Assembly (NCBI GenBank): GCA_020636355.1
Contig: JACJYB010000011.1
Location: 97,327-161,326 of the forward strand
DNA length: 64,000 nucleotides
Reading direction: 5' to 3'
From: Lewinellaceae bacterium
Lineage (GTDB): Bacteria > Bacteroidota > Bacteroidia > Chitinophagales > Saprospiraceae
Under the pieces are notes generated by a model, which was not told the origin of the DNA, did not search any database, and saw only the letters and a program-made list of their open reading frames with translations. The translations under genes were made by a program, and so were the position numbers. Positions 35,100 through 45,300 of the stretch are shown here, piece by piece (positions within the stretch are counted from its first letter, which is position 1; each line of letters begins with the position of its first letter).

Positions 35100-37217
35100 A
35101 TGCGGGTCTCGCTTTTCATTGCACTACTATTTTTAGTGGCTTGCCACAACGATCCGGCGAATAAAGACTGGGGAGGGTATCTGGGAGGAAACGATCGCAG
35201 TCATTACAGTCCACTCCGGCAAATCAACCGCGATAATGTAGCACAATTGAAGGTAGCATGGAGTTTTTCATCCCATGATCTGGATACTTCCCGCAACACG
35301 CAGATCCAGTGCAATCCATTGATTTTGGATGGGGTTCTGTACGGAAGTACACCGACCCTTGATTTTTTTGCCCTGGATGCTTCCAATGGCAAACAAATCT
35401 GGAAAATCGCTCCTCTGGAAGACCTGTCCGAATTAAATGGATTAGGGGTAAATCGAGGGCTGGCAGTTTGGAATGGCCTTGAAGGTCGTCGTTTACTGGT
35501 TACTGCGGGTCCATATCTCTTGTGTATTGATGCAGGTTCCGGAAAATTGATCCCAGAATTTGGCAAACACGGCCGGGTAGATTTGAGGGTAGGAATGGGT
35601 CGCGATCCACAATCGTTTTTTTTGACAGCAAATTCACCCGGAGTAGTTTTTGAAGATCTCTATATCGTTGGGAGCAGAGTCGACGAGGGGTATGGAGCCG
35701 GACCCGGTCACATTCGTGCTTACGATGTCCGTACCGGAGAACAACGCTGGATCTTTCACACCATCCCTCAGCCAGGAGAAGAGGGTTATGAAACCTGGCC
35801 TCCGGAAGCTTATACCTATGAGGGAGGAGCTAATTCCTGGGCCGGAATGGCACTGGACGAAGAAAAAGGATTGCTATTCGTTCCCACCGGATCCGCCACG
35901 GCAGATTTCTATGGCGGAAACCGCATTGGTGCAAACCTTTTTGCCAACTGCCTGATCGCCCTGGATGCGCATAATGGCAAAAGGATTTGGCATTTTCAAA
36001 CGGTCCATCACGACATCTGGGACCGTGACCTGCCTTCAACACCCAACCTGGTTACCGTAAAACGCGACGGAAAGCCGGTCGAGGCTGTCGCCCAGATCAC
36101 CAAAACCGGATTTGTTTTTCTTTTCAACCGGGATGATGGCACGCCGCTCTTCCCCATCGAAGAGGTGGCCATGCTCCCCAGTGACATTCCGGGTGAATCT
36201 GCCTGGCCCACTCAACCCATTCCTACTGCTCCCCCACCCTTTGTCCGGCAACGATTTACACCGGATGAGGTAACAACGATCAGTGATACTTCGCGCGAAA
36301 ATGCCTTACAAATGCTGGCCACATTAAGAACCGGTGGCCCCTTTGTACCTCCCAGCTTTCAAGGCACGGTCATATTCCCCGGATTCGACGGGGGAGGTGA
36401 ATGGGGAGGCGCCGGATGGGATCAGGAATCAGGCACGTTATATGTCAATGCCAACGAAATGCCCTGGATCCTGAAACTATTTGAGGTAACCAAGCAACCC
36501 AACGGCCTGCTTCGGGACCGTGGCTTTAACACCTACAAGAATTATTGCACCGGATGTCACGGACTGGATCGTCAGGGTAGTTCTTTCATGGGCGGCATTC
36601 CGGAACTGACCCAATTACCTTCCCGTCGCAAGATCGATGAAGCCAAACACATCTTGCAGTCCGGACAGGGGCAAATGCCTAATTTCCGTTGGTTGGGAGA
36701 CCAGGAGATAGATGCATTGGTTGCCTTTCTATACAATCTGGATACTCCGGACAACAAGCCAGCAGCCAGCAATACACCATCCAAAGAAGACCGCAGGTAT
36801 CAGCATACGGGGTACAATAAATTTGTCGGCGCAGATGGTTATCCGGCCGTACGTCCACCCTGGGGTACCTTAAGCGCCATCGACCTTAATCTGGGCACTA
36901 TCCGCTGGCAAGTCCCTCTGGGTATTCATCAGGAACTGATCGATCAGGGGCTCCCACCCACAGGAACAGAAAATTATGGTGGCCCGGTCGTAACCGCCGG
37001 AGGTCTGCTTTTCATCGCGGCAACCGCTGACGAAAAGATCCGGGCATTCGATAAAGATAACGGAGCCGAACTCTGGTCTGCTGATTTGCCCGCTGCCGGA
37101 TATGCCACCCCGGCAACCTATTCGGTAGACGGTAAGCAATTCCTGGTCATTGCCTGCGGCGGTGGCAAACTGGGAACCAAATCCGGAGATACGTGGGTGG
37201 CGTACGCTTTACCCTAA
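35100..37217 (+). CDS. PQQ-dependent dehydrogenase with inserted cytochrome c domain, lipoprotein
   Basis: 705 residues. The lipoprotein signal is MRVSLFIALLFLVAC. An eight-blade beta-propeller of the PQQ dehydrogenase type follows (WGGYLGGNDRSHYSPLRQIN; DASNGKQIW; EWGGAGWDQESGTLYVNANE). A cytochrome c domain is inserted between blades at about residues 470-560, with heme site CTGCHG near 483 and a Met ligand candidate in GQMPNF. It probably oxidises a sugar or alcohol in the periplasm and passes electrons to its own heme. It precedes the GH127 gene by 25 bases. Confidence 0.9.
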   Translation: MRVSLFIALLFLVACHNDPANKDWGGYLGGNDRSHYSPLRQINRDNVAQLKVAWSFSSHDLDTSRNTQIQCNPLILDGVLYGSTPTLDFFALDASNGKQIWKIAPLEDLSELNGLGVNRGLAVWNGLEGRRLLVTAGPYLLCIDAGSGKLIPEFGKHGRVDLRVGMGRDPQSFFLTANSPGVVFEDLYIVGSRVDEGYGAGPGHIRAYDVRTGEQRWIFHTIPQPGEEGYETWPPEAYTYEGGANSWAGMALDEEKGLLFVPTGSATADFYGGNRIGANLFANCLIALDAHNGKRIWHFQTVHHDIWDRDLPSTPNLVTVKRDGKPVEAVAQITKTGFVFLFNRDDGTPLFPIEEVAMLPSDIPGESAWPTQPIPTAPPPFVRQRFTPDEVTTISDTSRENALQMLATLRTGGPFVPPSFQGTVIFPGFDGGGEWGGAGWDQESGTLYVNANEMPWILKLFEVTKQPNGLLRDRGFNTYKNYCTGCHGLDRQGSSFMGGIPELTQLPSRRKIDEAKHILQSGQGQMPNFRWLGDQEIDALVAFLYNLDTPDNKPAASNTPSKEDRRYQHTGYNKFVGADGYPAVRPPWGTLSAIDLNLGTIRWQVPLGIHQELIDQGLPPTGTENYGGPVVTAGGLLFIAATADEKIRAFDKDNGAELWSADLPAAGYATPATYSVDGKQFLVIACGGGKLGTKSGDTWVAYALP

Positions 37218-37242
37218 TTTTTTATTCATCGAAATTTACATC

Positions 37243-39648
37243 ATGCTCGTGATGCGGTATCATCTGATCATCTTATTCGTACTGGTTCCCTTGCTGGTAA
37301 GCAGTCAGTCCCTGGATAATTCCCACGACTATCCATTTCATCCGGTTCCCTTCACCCAGGTTCATTTTAATGACCTTTTCTGGGCTCCGCGGCTCGAGCA
37401 ACATCGCTTGCGGACCCTGCCGTACACCATGGAACAATGCCAATCTACCGGCAGGGTGAAAAATTTCGCCATAGCAGCGGGTGAAGAACAAGGCTCTTTC
37501 TGTACGGCCTACCCCTTTGACGATTCAGATCTCTATAAAATCATCGAAGGAGCTTCGTACTCGCTACAGGTACATCCAGATCCGGTCCTGGAGCAAAAAA
37601 TTGACGACTGGATTGCCTTGATTGGCGCGGCACAGGAAGCGGACGGATACCTGTACACCACCAGGACCATTGATCCGGACCACCCCCATGCCTGGGCCGG
37701 AGCTCATCGCTGGGATAAGACCGAAGATTTGTCGCATGAATTATATAATGCCGGACATCTTTTCGAAGCCGCCGCTGCCCATTATCAAGCGACCGGCAGT
37801 CGATCGTTACTGGATATCGCGGTTAAATTTGCCGACCTGATCGACCGGGAGTTTGGATGGGGAAAAATTGAAAAATGCCCGGGTCATCAGGTTATTGAGA
37901 CCGGGTTGGCAAAACTTTACCGTATTACGGGTGAAAAGCAGTATCTGGATCTGGCCAAATTCTTTTTGGATGTCCGCGGCCCCAACCAAGGGGAGTACAG
38001 CCAGGCTCATTTGAAAGTAATCGACCAGACTGAAGCCGTTGGGCATGCTGTGCGGGCGGCATACATGTACAGCGGAATGGCAGACATTGCCGCGCTTACC
38101 GGCAACCAGGATTACATCACTGCCATCGATAAAATCTGGGAAGACGTTGTTTCCAAAAAAATATACATTACCGGTGGTATCGGTGCCACCGGAGCCTGGG
38201 AGGGTTTTGGCCCGGCTTATGCCCTTCCGAATTTCAGTGCTTATTGCGAGACTTGCGCTTCCATAGCCAATGTGTTTTGGAATTACCGGCTCTTCTTACT
38301 CCATGGCGATTCCAAATACATCGATGTCCTGGAGCGTACGCTGTACAACGCGGCTAATTCTGGCATGTCCCTGGAAGGAGATCGCTTTTTTTATGCCAAT
38401 CCGCTGGAGGCAAGAAAAAACCAGGCGAGAAGCCCCTGGTTCTCCTGTGCTTGTTGTCCAAGCAATGTGGCGCGCTTCTTCCCGTCGATCCCTGGATACC
38501 AATATGCGGTCCAGAATGATCAGGTATACGTAAACCTGTTTATAGGTGGGAAAGCGACCATCCGGACCACGGTAGGTGAACTGGAAATGGTGCAGAAAAC
38601 CCGCTATCCCTGGGATGGACAAGTGGATATTCAAGTCACCCCTCATTCCGCTGCCGGATTCACGATGAAGATTCGCATCCCGGGCTGGGCCCGTGGTGAA
38701 GTAATCCCAAGCGACCTCTATACATTTACAACCAACACCAAAGACCGGATTCCAATCTCCGTAAACGGTGATCCTGTTGATTATACGATGGATCATGGGT
38801 ATGCCACCATCACCCGGCGCTGGGAAAGCGGCGATCGTATTTCAATCGAATTCCCTATGGAACCTCGTTTTGTCCGTGCACATCCCAGTCTGCTCGATGA
38901 TGCGGGAAAATTGTCCATCGAGCGCGGCCCCCTGGTTTACTGCCTCGAAGGTCAGGACCAACCGGATGAACACGTGATCAATTGTATGGTGCCGGTGGAA
39001 AACACATTGGAAAGTCATTGGAATCCCTCCTTATTAAATGGCGTAGTCACCGTATCGCTGGAAGGGGCGGTCGTACGCCAGGAAAAGGACCAGTCCCTGT
39101 CCATTAACCGGATACCCTTGCTGGCCATCCCTTATTATGCATGGGCGAACCGGGAGCGAAACTTTATGGCCATCTGGATGTCAGAGGATATGGAGCATAC
39201 AACACCTATGCCTGCACCCAGTATTGCAAGCGCCAGTAAGGTCCAATGTTCCGCAGCGATAAGAAACCTGGATGCTATTCATGACCAGTACCTCCCGGAA
39301 CATGCTAATGATCACACCAACCCGTACCTGCATTTCTGGCCCCGTTTCGGAACAGAAGAGTGGGTTCAGTACGACTTTAGCGAGCCATCCAAGATCTCTT
39401 CTTCGCGCGTTTATTGGTTTGATGATGGCCCGGATGGTGGTTGCCGGATACCAGCCAGCTGGAGATTGCAATACCTTAAAGGCGACAAATGGAAGGATAT
39501 CAAGCCAAAAGGTAATTATCCGGTAAGCAAAGACGCGTGGGATGAAGTCCAATTCAAACCTGTATCCACCACAGCGTTGCGATTAATCCTGATAGCTCAG
39601 CCTGGTGTTTCTACCGGAATCCACGAGTGGGAAGTACAGCAACCCTGA
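37243..39648 (+). CDS. Glycoside hydrolase family 127 (beta-L-arabinofuranosidase-like)
   Basis: 801 residues. A signal peptide (IILFVLVPLLVSSQS) is followed by an alpha/alpha barrel. The GH127 zinc/thiolate site is complete: Glu and Cys in YCETCASIANVFWNYR, and the paired Cys with the nucleophile in WFSCACCPSNVARF. C-terminal beta-sandwich domains follow (RIPGWARGE; ERGPLVYCLEGQD). A discoidin-like C-terminal module covers about residues 690-801 (WVQYDFSEPSKISSSRVYWF). The substrate is likely a beta-L-arabinofuranoside or a related plant or algal sugar. ATG 37243 or 37252 are both possible starts. Confidence 0.9.
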   Translation: MLVMRYHLIILFVLVPLLVSSQSLDNSHDYPFHPVPFTQVHFNDLFWAPRLEQHRLRTLPYTMEQCQSTGRVKNFAIAAGEEQGSFCTAYPFDDSDLYKIIEGASYSLQVHPDPVLEQKIDDWIALIGAAQEADGYLYTTRTIDPDHPHAWAGAHRWDKTEDLSHELYNAGHLFEAAAAHYQATGSRSLLDIAVKFADLIDREFGWGKIEKCPGHQVIETGLAKLYRITGEKQYLDLAKFFLDVRGPNQGEYSQAHLKVIDQTEAVGHAVRAAYMYSGMADIAALTGNQDYITAIDKIWEDVVSKKIYITGGIGATGAWEGFGPAYALPNFSAYCETCASIANVFWNYRLFLLHGDSKYIDVLERTLYNAANSGMSLEGDRFFYANPLEARKNQARSPWFSCACCPSNVARFFPSIPGYQYAVQNDQVYVNLFIGGKATIRTTVGELEMVQKTRYPWDGQVDIQVTPHSAAGFTMKIRIPGWARGEVIPSDLYTFTTNTKDRIPISVNGDPVDYTMDHGYATITRRWESGDRISIEFPMEPRFVRAHPSLLDDAGKLSIERGPLVYCLEGQDQPDEHVINCMVPVENTLESHWNPSLLNGVVTVSLEGAVVRQEKDQSLSINRIPLLAIPYYAWANRERNFMAIWMSEDMEHTTPMPAPSIASASKVQCSAAIRNLDAIHDQYLPEHANDHTNPYLHFWPRFGTEEWVQYDFSEPSKISSSRVYWFDDGPDGGCRIPASWRLQYLKGDKWKDIKPKGNYPVSKDAWDEVQFKPVSTTALRLILIAQPGVSTGIHEWEVQQP

Positions 39649-39775
39649 ACGGAAAAAGCAATCAGATATTTTATCGGCCGGATGATTATCCTTGACTCAA
39701 AGTCACTTTTGGTATTGTTTTTGATATTTGGGTAAATGGAGCCCCCAATTATTTGATCTAGACTGTATAAAGAAT

Positions 39776-40216
39776 ATGCTGGTTGAGGTGAAGAAAATCG
39801 AGGGGCACAATATGGATGTACTACGCACGAAATTCCAAAAGGAAACATTAACGATTCGCAAAGGTCAAACCACTGCGATTTTGTATTTCATTATTACTTC
39901 CATACTGGGCTTTCTGTTACTAGGGACAAAACAAGAATTGTTGATTTGGTTGTGCGCTACTTTCTTCTACATTTCAGGCGGTTTGACGGTAACATTCTCC
40001 AATGCCCGCTGGGGATTTGGTTTTCTGATTGTCACCCTGATCCTGATTGAATCCTTATTTTACTTCTACCCCTTTCATAATTTCTGGCTCTGGAGCCTGC
40101 CTACCAAAGTACTCTATCTGTATTTCATGTTTTCTGCATTTAAAGCAGCCAGGCGTAGAGAAGTCGTTGAGGCGACGATGATAGAATATGGATGGCATCC
40201 ACTCGGGATGGTTTAG
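39776..40216 (+). CDS. Small membrane protein, unknown function
   Basis: 146 residues with four hydrophobic helices (ILYFIITSILGFLLLG; LLIWLCATFFYISGGLTVTF; FGFLIVTLILIESLFYFY; LWSLPTKVLYLYFMFSAF). No family recognised. The start could be ATG 39776 or ATG 39812; the second gives a shorter charged N-terminus. A near-match to the -7 box (GATATTTG) lies around 39723-39730, just upstream of the first. A stand-alone gene between GH127 and oxyR. Confidence 0.6.
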   Translation: MLVEVKKIEGHNMDVLRTKFQKETLTIRKGQTTAILYFIITSILGFLLLGTKQELLIWLCATFFYISGGLTVTFSNARWGFGFLIVTLILIESLFYFYPFHNFWLWSLPTKVLYLYFMFSAFKAARRREVVEATMIEYGWHPLGMV

Positions 40217-40287
40217 AACTTCTTACGAAGGTCCCTCCTATTCCATCGTTTTACCCGATTCTTAGTTCACAAAAATTTTAAACCCTA

Positions 40288-40315
40288 TTGGCCTAATTGA
40301 CATTACCTATATTTA
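40288..40315 (+). promoter_or_regulatory. Candidate promoter of oxyR
   Basis: TTG at 40288-40290, 17 bases, then TATATTTA at 40308-40315 (7 of 8 to TAnnTTTG). The ATG at 40351 is 35 bases downstream, a normal leader. Confidence 0.45.
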
Positions 40316-40350
40316 ATAGCGTGATATAGATAATTCATATACAGGAGGGC

Positions 40351-41295
40351 ATGAACATTCAGCAATTGGAATATTTGGTTGCGGTGGATACACACCGGCA
40401 CTTTGCGCGTGCCGCACAATCTTGTTTCGTGACCCAGGCTACGTTAAGCATGATGATTAAAAAGCTGGAGGATGAACTGGATCTCACCGTCTTTGACCGC
40501 AGCAAACAACCCGTGACGCCTACGGATACCGGCGCACAATTGATTGAACAGGCCCGGATCATCCTCAAGGAAATTGCGCGATTCAAAGAAATGGCTCAAC
40601 AGTCGGTCCACGGCCTCCATGGTGATCTTCGCATTGGCATAATCCCGACGCTCGCCCCCTATCTGCTGCCTCATTTCCTTCCGCCATTTTTGGCCAGCTA
40701 TCCGGATATCAAACTCATTATTTCCGAGCTCACGACCGATCAAATCACGGAGAAGCTGGCTAAGGACCAGCTTGATGTCGGCATTTTGGCGACACCACTT
40801 CATAAAGAGGGTTTTCAGGAGCTATCCCTTTTTTATGAGCCGTTCAGTGTTTACGTTGCAAACCCTGAATCGCAGGCTTTAAAGAAAAAATACCTGCTTC
40901 CGGAGGACCTCGATCTCGATCACTTATGGTTACTAGAAGAAGGGCATTGCTTGCGGACGCAAATCATGAATATCTGCGAACTCCAAAAACAACAGTCCGG
41001 TAAACACGCCATGGAGTTCGGGGCCGGCAGCATCGAAAGTCTCCTCAAGATTGTAGATATCAACCAGGGAATCACCATTATTCCAGAACTGGCAGCTATT
41101 GATTTGCCTCCTCGTCAAAAAGAATGCCTCCGATCCTTTAAAGCGCCCGTGCCGGTACGGGAAATCAGCTTGGTCACCTATCGGCACTATGTGAAAAAAC
41201 GCGTTCTGGAAGTGCTGGAACAATCCATAAAAAATAGCCTTAAACCTCTGGAGAGCCACCTTCAGAAAAAAGACAAAGCCATCATAGAGCTTTGA
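40351..41295 (+). CDS. oxyR: Hydrogen peroxide-sensing LysR regulator
   Basis: 314 residues. The N-terminal LysR helix-turn-helix reads NIQQLEYLVAVDTHRHFARA and CFVTQATLSMMIKKLEDELD. The effector domain contains LLEEGHCLRTQIMNIC, where the two cysteines are nine residues apart. This is the same spacing and GHCLR context as the redox pair C199/C208 of E. coli OxyR. Oxidation to a disulfide should activate peroxide defence genes. The gene faces the PFOR operon, whose enzyme is oxygen sensitive. No catalase or peroxiredoxin gene lies in the window. Confidence 0.92.
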   Translation: MNIQQLEYLVAVDTHRHFARAAQSCFVTQATLSMMIKKLEDELDLTVFDRSKQPVTPTDTGAQLIEQARIILKEIARFKEMAQQSVHGLHGDLRIGIIPTLAPYLLPHFLPPFLASYPDIKLIISELTTDQITEKLAKDQLDVGILATPLHKEGFQELSLFYEPFSVYVANPESQALKKKYLLPEDLDLDHLWLLEEGHCLRTQIMNICELQKQQSGKHAMEFGAGSIESLLKIVDINQGITIIPELAAIDLPPRQKECLRSFKAPVPVREISLVTYRHYVKKRVLEVLEQSIKNSLKPLESHLQKKDKAIIEL

Positions 41296-41316
41296 AGTCG
41301 AGGATGTGTCTGTCTC

Positions 41317-42306
41317 TTACTTCACACCTTCCAGGATGCGGATGTAGTTAGCCCGCTCATAAGCCGTCGGATCGGAAATATGCTGCTGACTCATCGCACC
41401 GCGGAAACTTGTTACGGAAGAAAATCCCATGCGGTCCATCCACAACTGTAGATCTTTGGTCATCGACCGGAGGTAATTGATCCCCCGCTTGTACAATGCC
41501 GATGCGGTCATCGCCACATCAGCCCCCGCTAAAAGATATTTCACCACTTCTTCAGCGCTCTGAACGCCGGTGGTTGCAGCCAGTGAAACCGGAACCCGTC
41601 CATATAGAATCGCAATCCATAATAATGGAAGCCGGATCTCATGGGCCACACTAAATTCGAGATTGGGGAGGACCTGCAAGCGATTGATGTCAAAGTCCGG
41701 TTGATAAAATCGATTAAAAAGCACCAATGCATCAGCGCCGGCATTCTGAAGCTGTGAGGCCATATGACCAATGGAGCTGAAATAAGGATTCAATTTAATG
41801 GCTACCGGTATTTTTACATTAGCCTTGACCAGACGGACGATTTCCAAATAACGCTCTTCCACCATCTCCGCGGTAAGCCGGATATCGGCAGGTATGTAAT
41901 ACACGTTTATCTCCAATCCGTCTGCCCCTGATTCCTCAACCTGCTTGGCATAATCGATCCAACCGCTATGGGAAATTGCATTTAAGCTGGCTATGATCGG
42001 AATGTCCACTTCTTCTTTTGCGCGCCGGATGTGTTCCAGATATTGACTTGCACCGATGTGGTAATCGTCAATGTCCGGAAAAAAGTCCAAGGCTTCGGCA
42101 AAAATGTTGGTGGTAACCTGCATGGTTTGATCGAACAACTTCTGTTCTTTCAGGATTTGCTCTTCGAAGAGAGAGAAAAGTACAACGGCTCCGGCACCTG
42201 CATCCTCCATTTGCTTAATATTGGCGATATCTTCCGATAGCGTACAGGCAGAGACGACCAGTGGTGACCGCAAGGTCAACCCCATATATTGAGAGGTTAA
42301 ATCCAT
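41317..42306 (-). CDS. Dihydroorotate dehydrogenase-like flavoprotein
   Basis: 329 residues, FMN-binding TIM barrel. It opens TSQYMGLTLRSPLVVSAC, with VAIKLNPYFSSIGHMASQLQ and TGVQSAEEVVKYLLAGADVA supplying the flavin phosphate region. The active-site segment ASLNAISHSGWIDY differs from that of true PyrD. This paralogue is typically found next to pyruvate:ferredoxin oxidoreductase genes in this phylum. The reaction is not established; an electron-transfer role within the operon is inferred. It lies 40 bases after nifJ. Confidence 0.85.
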   Translation of the reverse strand: MDLTSQYMGLTLRSPLVVSACTLSEDIANIKQMEDAGAGAVVLFSLFEEQILKEQKLFDQTMQVTTNIFAEALDFFPDIDDYHIGASQYLEHIRRAKEEVDIPIIASLNAISHSGWIDYAKQVEESGADGLEINVYYIPADIRLTAEMVEERYLEIVRLVKANVKIPVAIKLNPYFSSIGHMASQLQNAGADALVLFNRFYQPDFDINRLQVLPNLEFSVAHEIRLPLLWIAILYGRVPVSLAATTGVQSAEEVVKYLLAGADVAMTASALYKRGINYLRSMTKDLQLWMDRMGFSSVTSFRGAMSQQHISDPTAYERANYIRILEGVK

Positions 42307-42346
42307 GATTGGTGTTTATTATTCAACGTAATCGGTTTATTCATTG

Positions 42347-45300
42347 TCAAGCCACAGGTGCAAAGGAAGATGCCCCGGCAGCAGCCATGTCTACATACGT
42401 TTCCCATCTCAAGTCGACCAGCTCCTGTGCCAATTGCATCAGACGCTCGGCTTCTTCGGGATTCGTACGGGTCAATATTTTATAACGCAATTCATTGTAA
42501 GCATAGTCCTTTAGCGTAATGACGGGCTCGGGAGAGTCAAGCACAAAGGGATTGACTCCTTTTTTCCGCAAAACCGGATTGTATCTTAATAAAGGCCAGT
42601 ACCCACTGCTTACGGCTAATTTCTGCTGTGTCAAGCCTTTCTCCATCGCAATACCGTGCGCGATACAATGAGAGTAGGCAAGGATCAGAGATGGGCCTTC
42701 ATAGGCTTCTGCTTCACGCATGGCCAACAAGGTTTGTTGCGGGTTCGCTCCCATTGCAATCTGAGCCACATAGACATTGCCATAGGAGATGGCCTGCATG
42801 GCAAGGTCCTTTTTACCTACCCGTTTACCCGCCGCGGCAAATTTGGCGGTAGCAGCAGTTGGCGTTGCCTTGGACATCTGCCCCCCGGTATTGGAATAGA
42901 CTTCAGTATCCAGAACCAGAACATTGACATTACGCCCACTGGCCAGGACATGGTCCACCCCGGCCGACCCGATGTCATAAGCCCATCCGTCTCCGCCAAC
43001 GATCCATATGCTGCGGCGCACCAGGTGATCCGCCAATGATAACATCAACTTCGCTTGCGGATGTTTGGACTGCTCCAGCTGACGCCGGAGCGCCTCCACC
43101 CGCTGACGTTGTGCCATGATCTGTGACTCAACAAACTGTGGTGCATCCAGGATAGCTTTGACCTGCGCTTCACCCAATTCGGATTGCATCTCTCTTAATA
43201 ACTGACGGGCAGTGGCCAGGTGCTTATCTGCTGTTACCCGCATCCCCAATCCAAACTCGGCATTGTCTTCGAACAATGAATTGGACCAGGCAGGTCCTTT
43301 GCCTTCGGCGTTGGTGGTGTACGGTGTGGTAGGTAGGTTACCTCCATAGATGGAAGAACATCCGGTGGCATTCGCAATGATTAACCGGTCACCGAATAAC
43401 TGCGTCATCAACCGCACATAAGGAGTCTCCCCGCAGCCTGCGCAGGCACCCGAAAATTCGAACAGTGGTTCCAGAAACTGCACGCCATGAACCGTGGAGA
43501 AGTTGACTTTGCTCCGGTTATTTTGTGGGATGGATTCAAAGAATTCAATACTGCTTCTTGATTCTTCAAGGATGTCCGTCTTCGGCTTCATATTTATGGC
43601 TTTGGTGGACCGGTCGGTAAGACTGGTAGCCGGACAAGCCTCCACACAAAGGGTACATCCCGTGCAATCTTCTGAATAGATTTCCAGCGTAAAATGGGTT
43701 TCCGGGAAACCACGCGCATTGATCGGTGAAGATTTGAACCCTTCCGGTGCATCGCTCAGATATTCCTGGTGATAATATTTTGCCCGGATTACGCTGTGAG
43801 GACATACGAAACTGCAGTTACCACACTGAATACAGATATCCGGCTCCCACACAGGTACCAGGTTCGCTATGTTACGCTTCTCAAACTTGGTGGTTCCCGT
43901 GGGATAGGTACCATCTACCGGCATTCGACTGACGGGAATCTGATCCCCTATCCCTGCCATCATCTCGGCGGTAATACCTTTGACAAATTCAGGTGCATAG
44001 TCGGGTACAATAGGCGGGTACTCCTGCTTGCTGGTCAGCTTCCCGGGCAATACTACCTCATACAGATTAGCCAGTGTTGCATCCACCGCTTTAAAGTTCT
44101 GCTCGATGACCGCCCGGCCTTTTTTGAAGTAAGTCTTTTCAATAGCTTTTTTGATCGCCGCGATAGCCTCCTCTTTTGGTAATACGTTGGCCAAAGCGAA
44201 ATAGCAAGTTTGCATGATGGTATTAATCCGTCCGCCCATTCCGGTTTTCATAGCGACGGAAGTTGCATCAATGGTATAACAAGTTATATTCTTATCAAGA
44301 ATTGCCTGTTGCATCGGACGGGGCAACTGATCCCAGACCTCTTCGGGAGGATAAGGGCTATTAAGCAGGAAGGTGGCGTTTCGCTTGGCATAAGCCATCA
44401 TGTCTACCTTTTCAATAAATTGGAATTGATGACAGGCAACAAAATCCGCTTCTTTGATCAGATAGGGAGCACGTATTGGTTCCGGCCCAAACCGAAGGTG
44501 TGACACTGTTCTGGCTCCGGATTTTTTTGAGTCGTAAACAAAATATCCCTGCGCATACATATCGGTATTTTCACCGATAATCTTGATGCTGTTTTTGTTT
44601 GCGCCAACCGTACCATCAGCTCCTAATCCAAAAAATACACCCTGACGCCAGTTGGACTCATCCAGGGTGAATTCCGGATCGTAGTCCAGGTGGGTGAACG
44701 TAACATCATCGATGATCCCGATGGTGAAATGATTTTTCAGCTTGGGCGCACTCAGATGGTCGAAGATGCCTTTAACCATGGCCGGAGTGAACTCTTTGGA
44801 GGATAATCCATAACGGCCCCCAATGATCCGCGGCAAATCATTCAAAATACCTTCGGCAAAAGCTTCTGTCAAAGCAGCGACAACGTCCTGATACATAGGC
44901 TCACCATTCGCACCTGGCTCTTTGGTCCGGTCCAGAACTGCTATGGATTTGACCGATGGAGGTAAGGCTTGCAGGAGATGTTCGTTGGAGAATGGACGAT
45001 ATAGCCGGATCTGAAGGACGCCGACTTTTTCACCCTGAGCTGCCAATACCTTGGCGGTCTCCGCAGCCGTTTCGCCTCCCGACGCCATGATCAGTATAAC
45101 CCGGTCCGCATCTGGCGCTCCGGTATAGTCAAAAAGATGGTAATGCCTTCCGGTAAGTTTTCCAAAGGTATCCATCTGATCTTGTACGATTTGAGGTGTC
45201 GCCTGATAGAACCGGTTGACCGTTTCTCGACCCTGGAAATAAACATCCGGGTTTTGAGCCGTTCCGCGAATGATCGGTTTATCCGGGTTCAAGGCACGCT

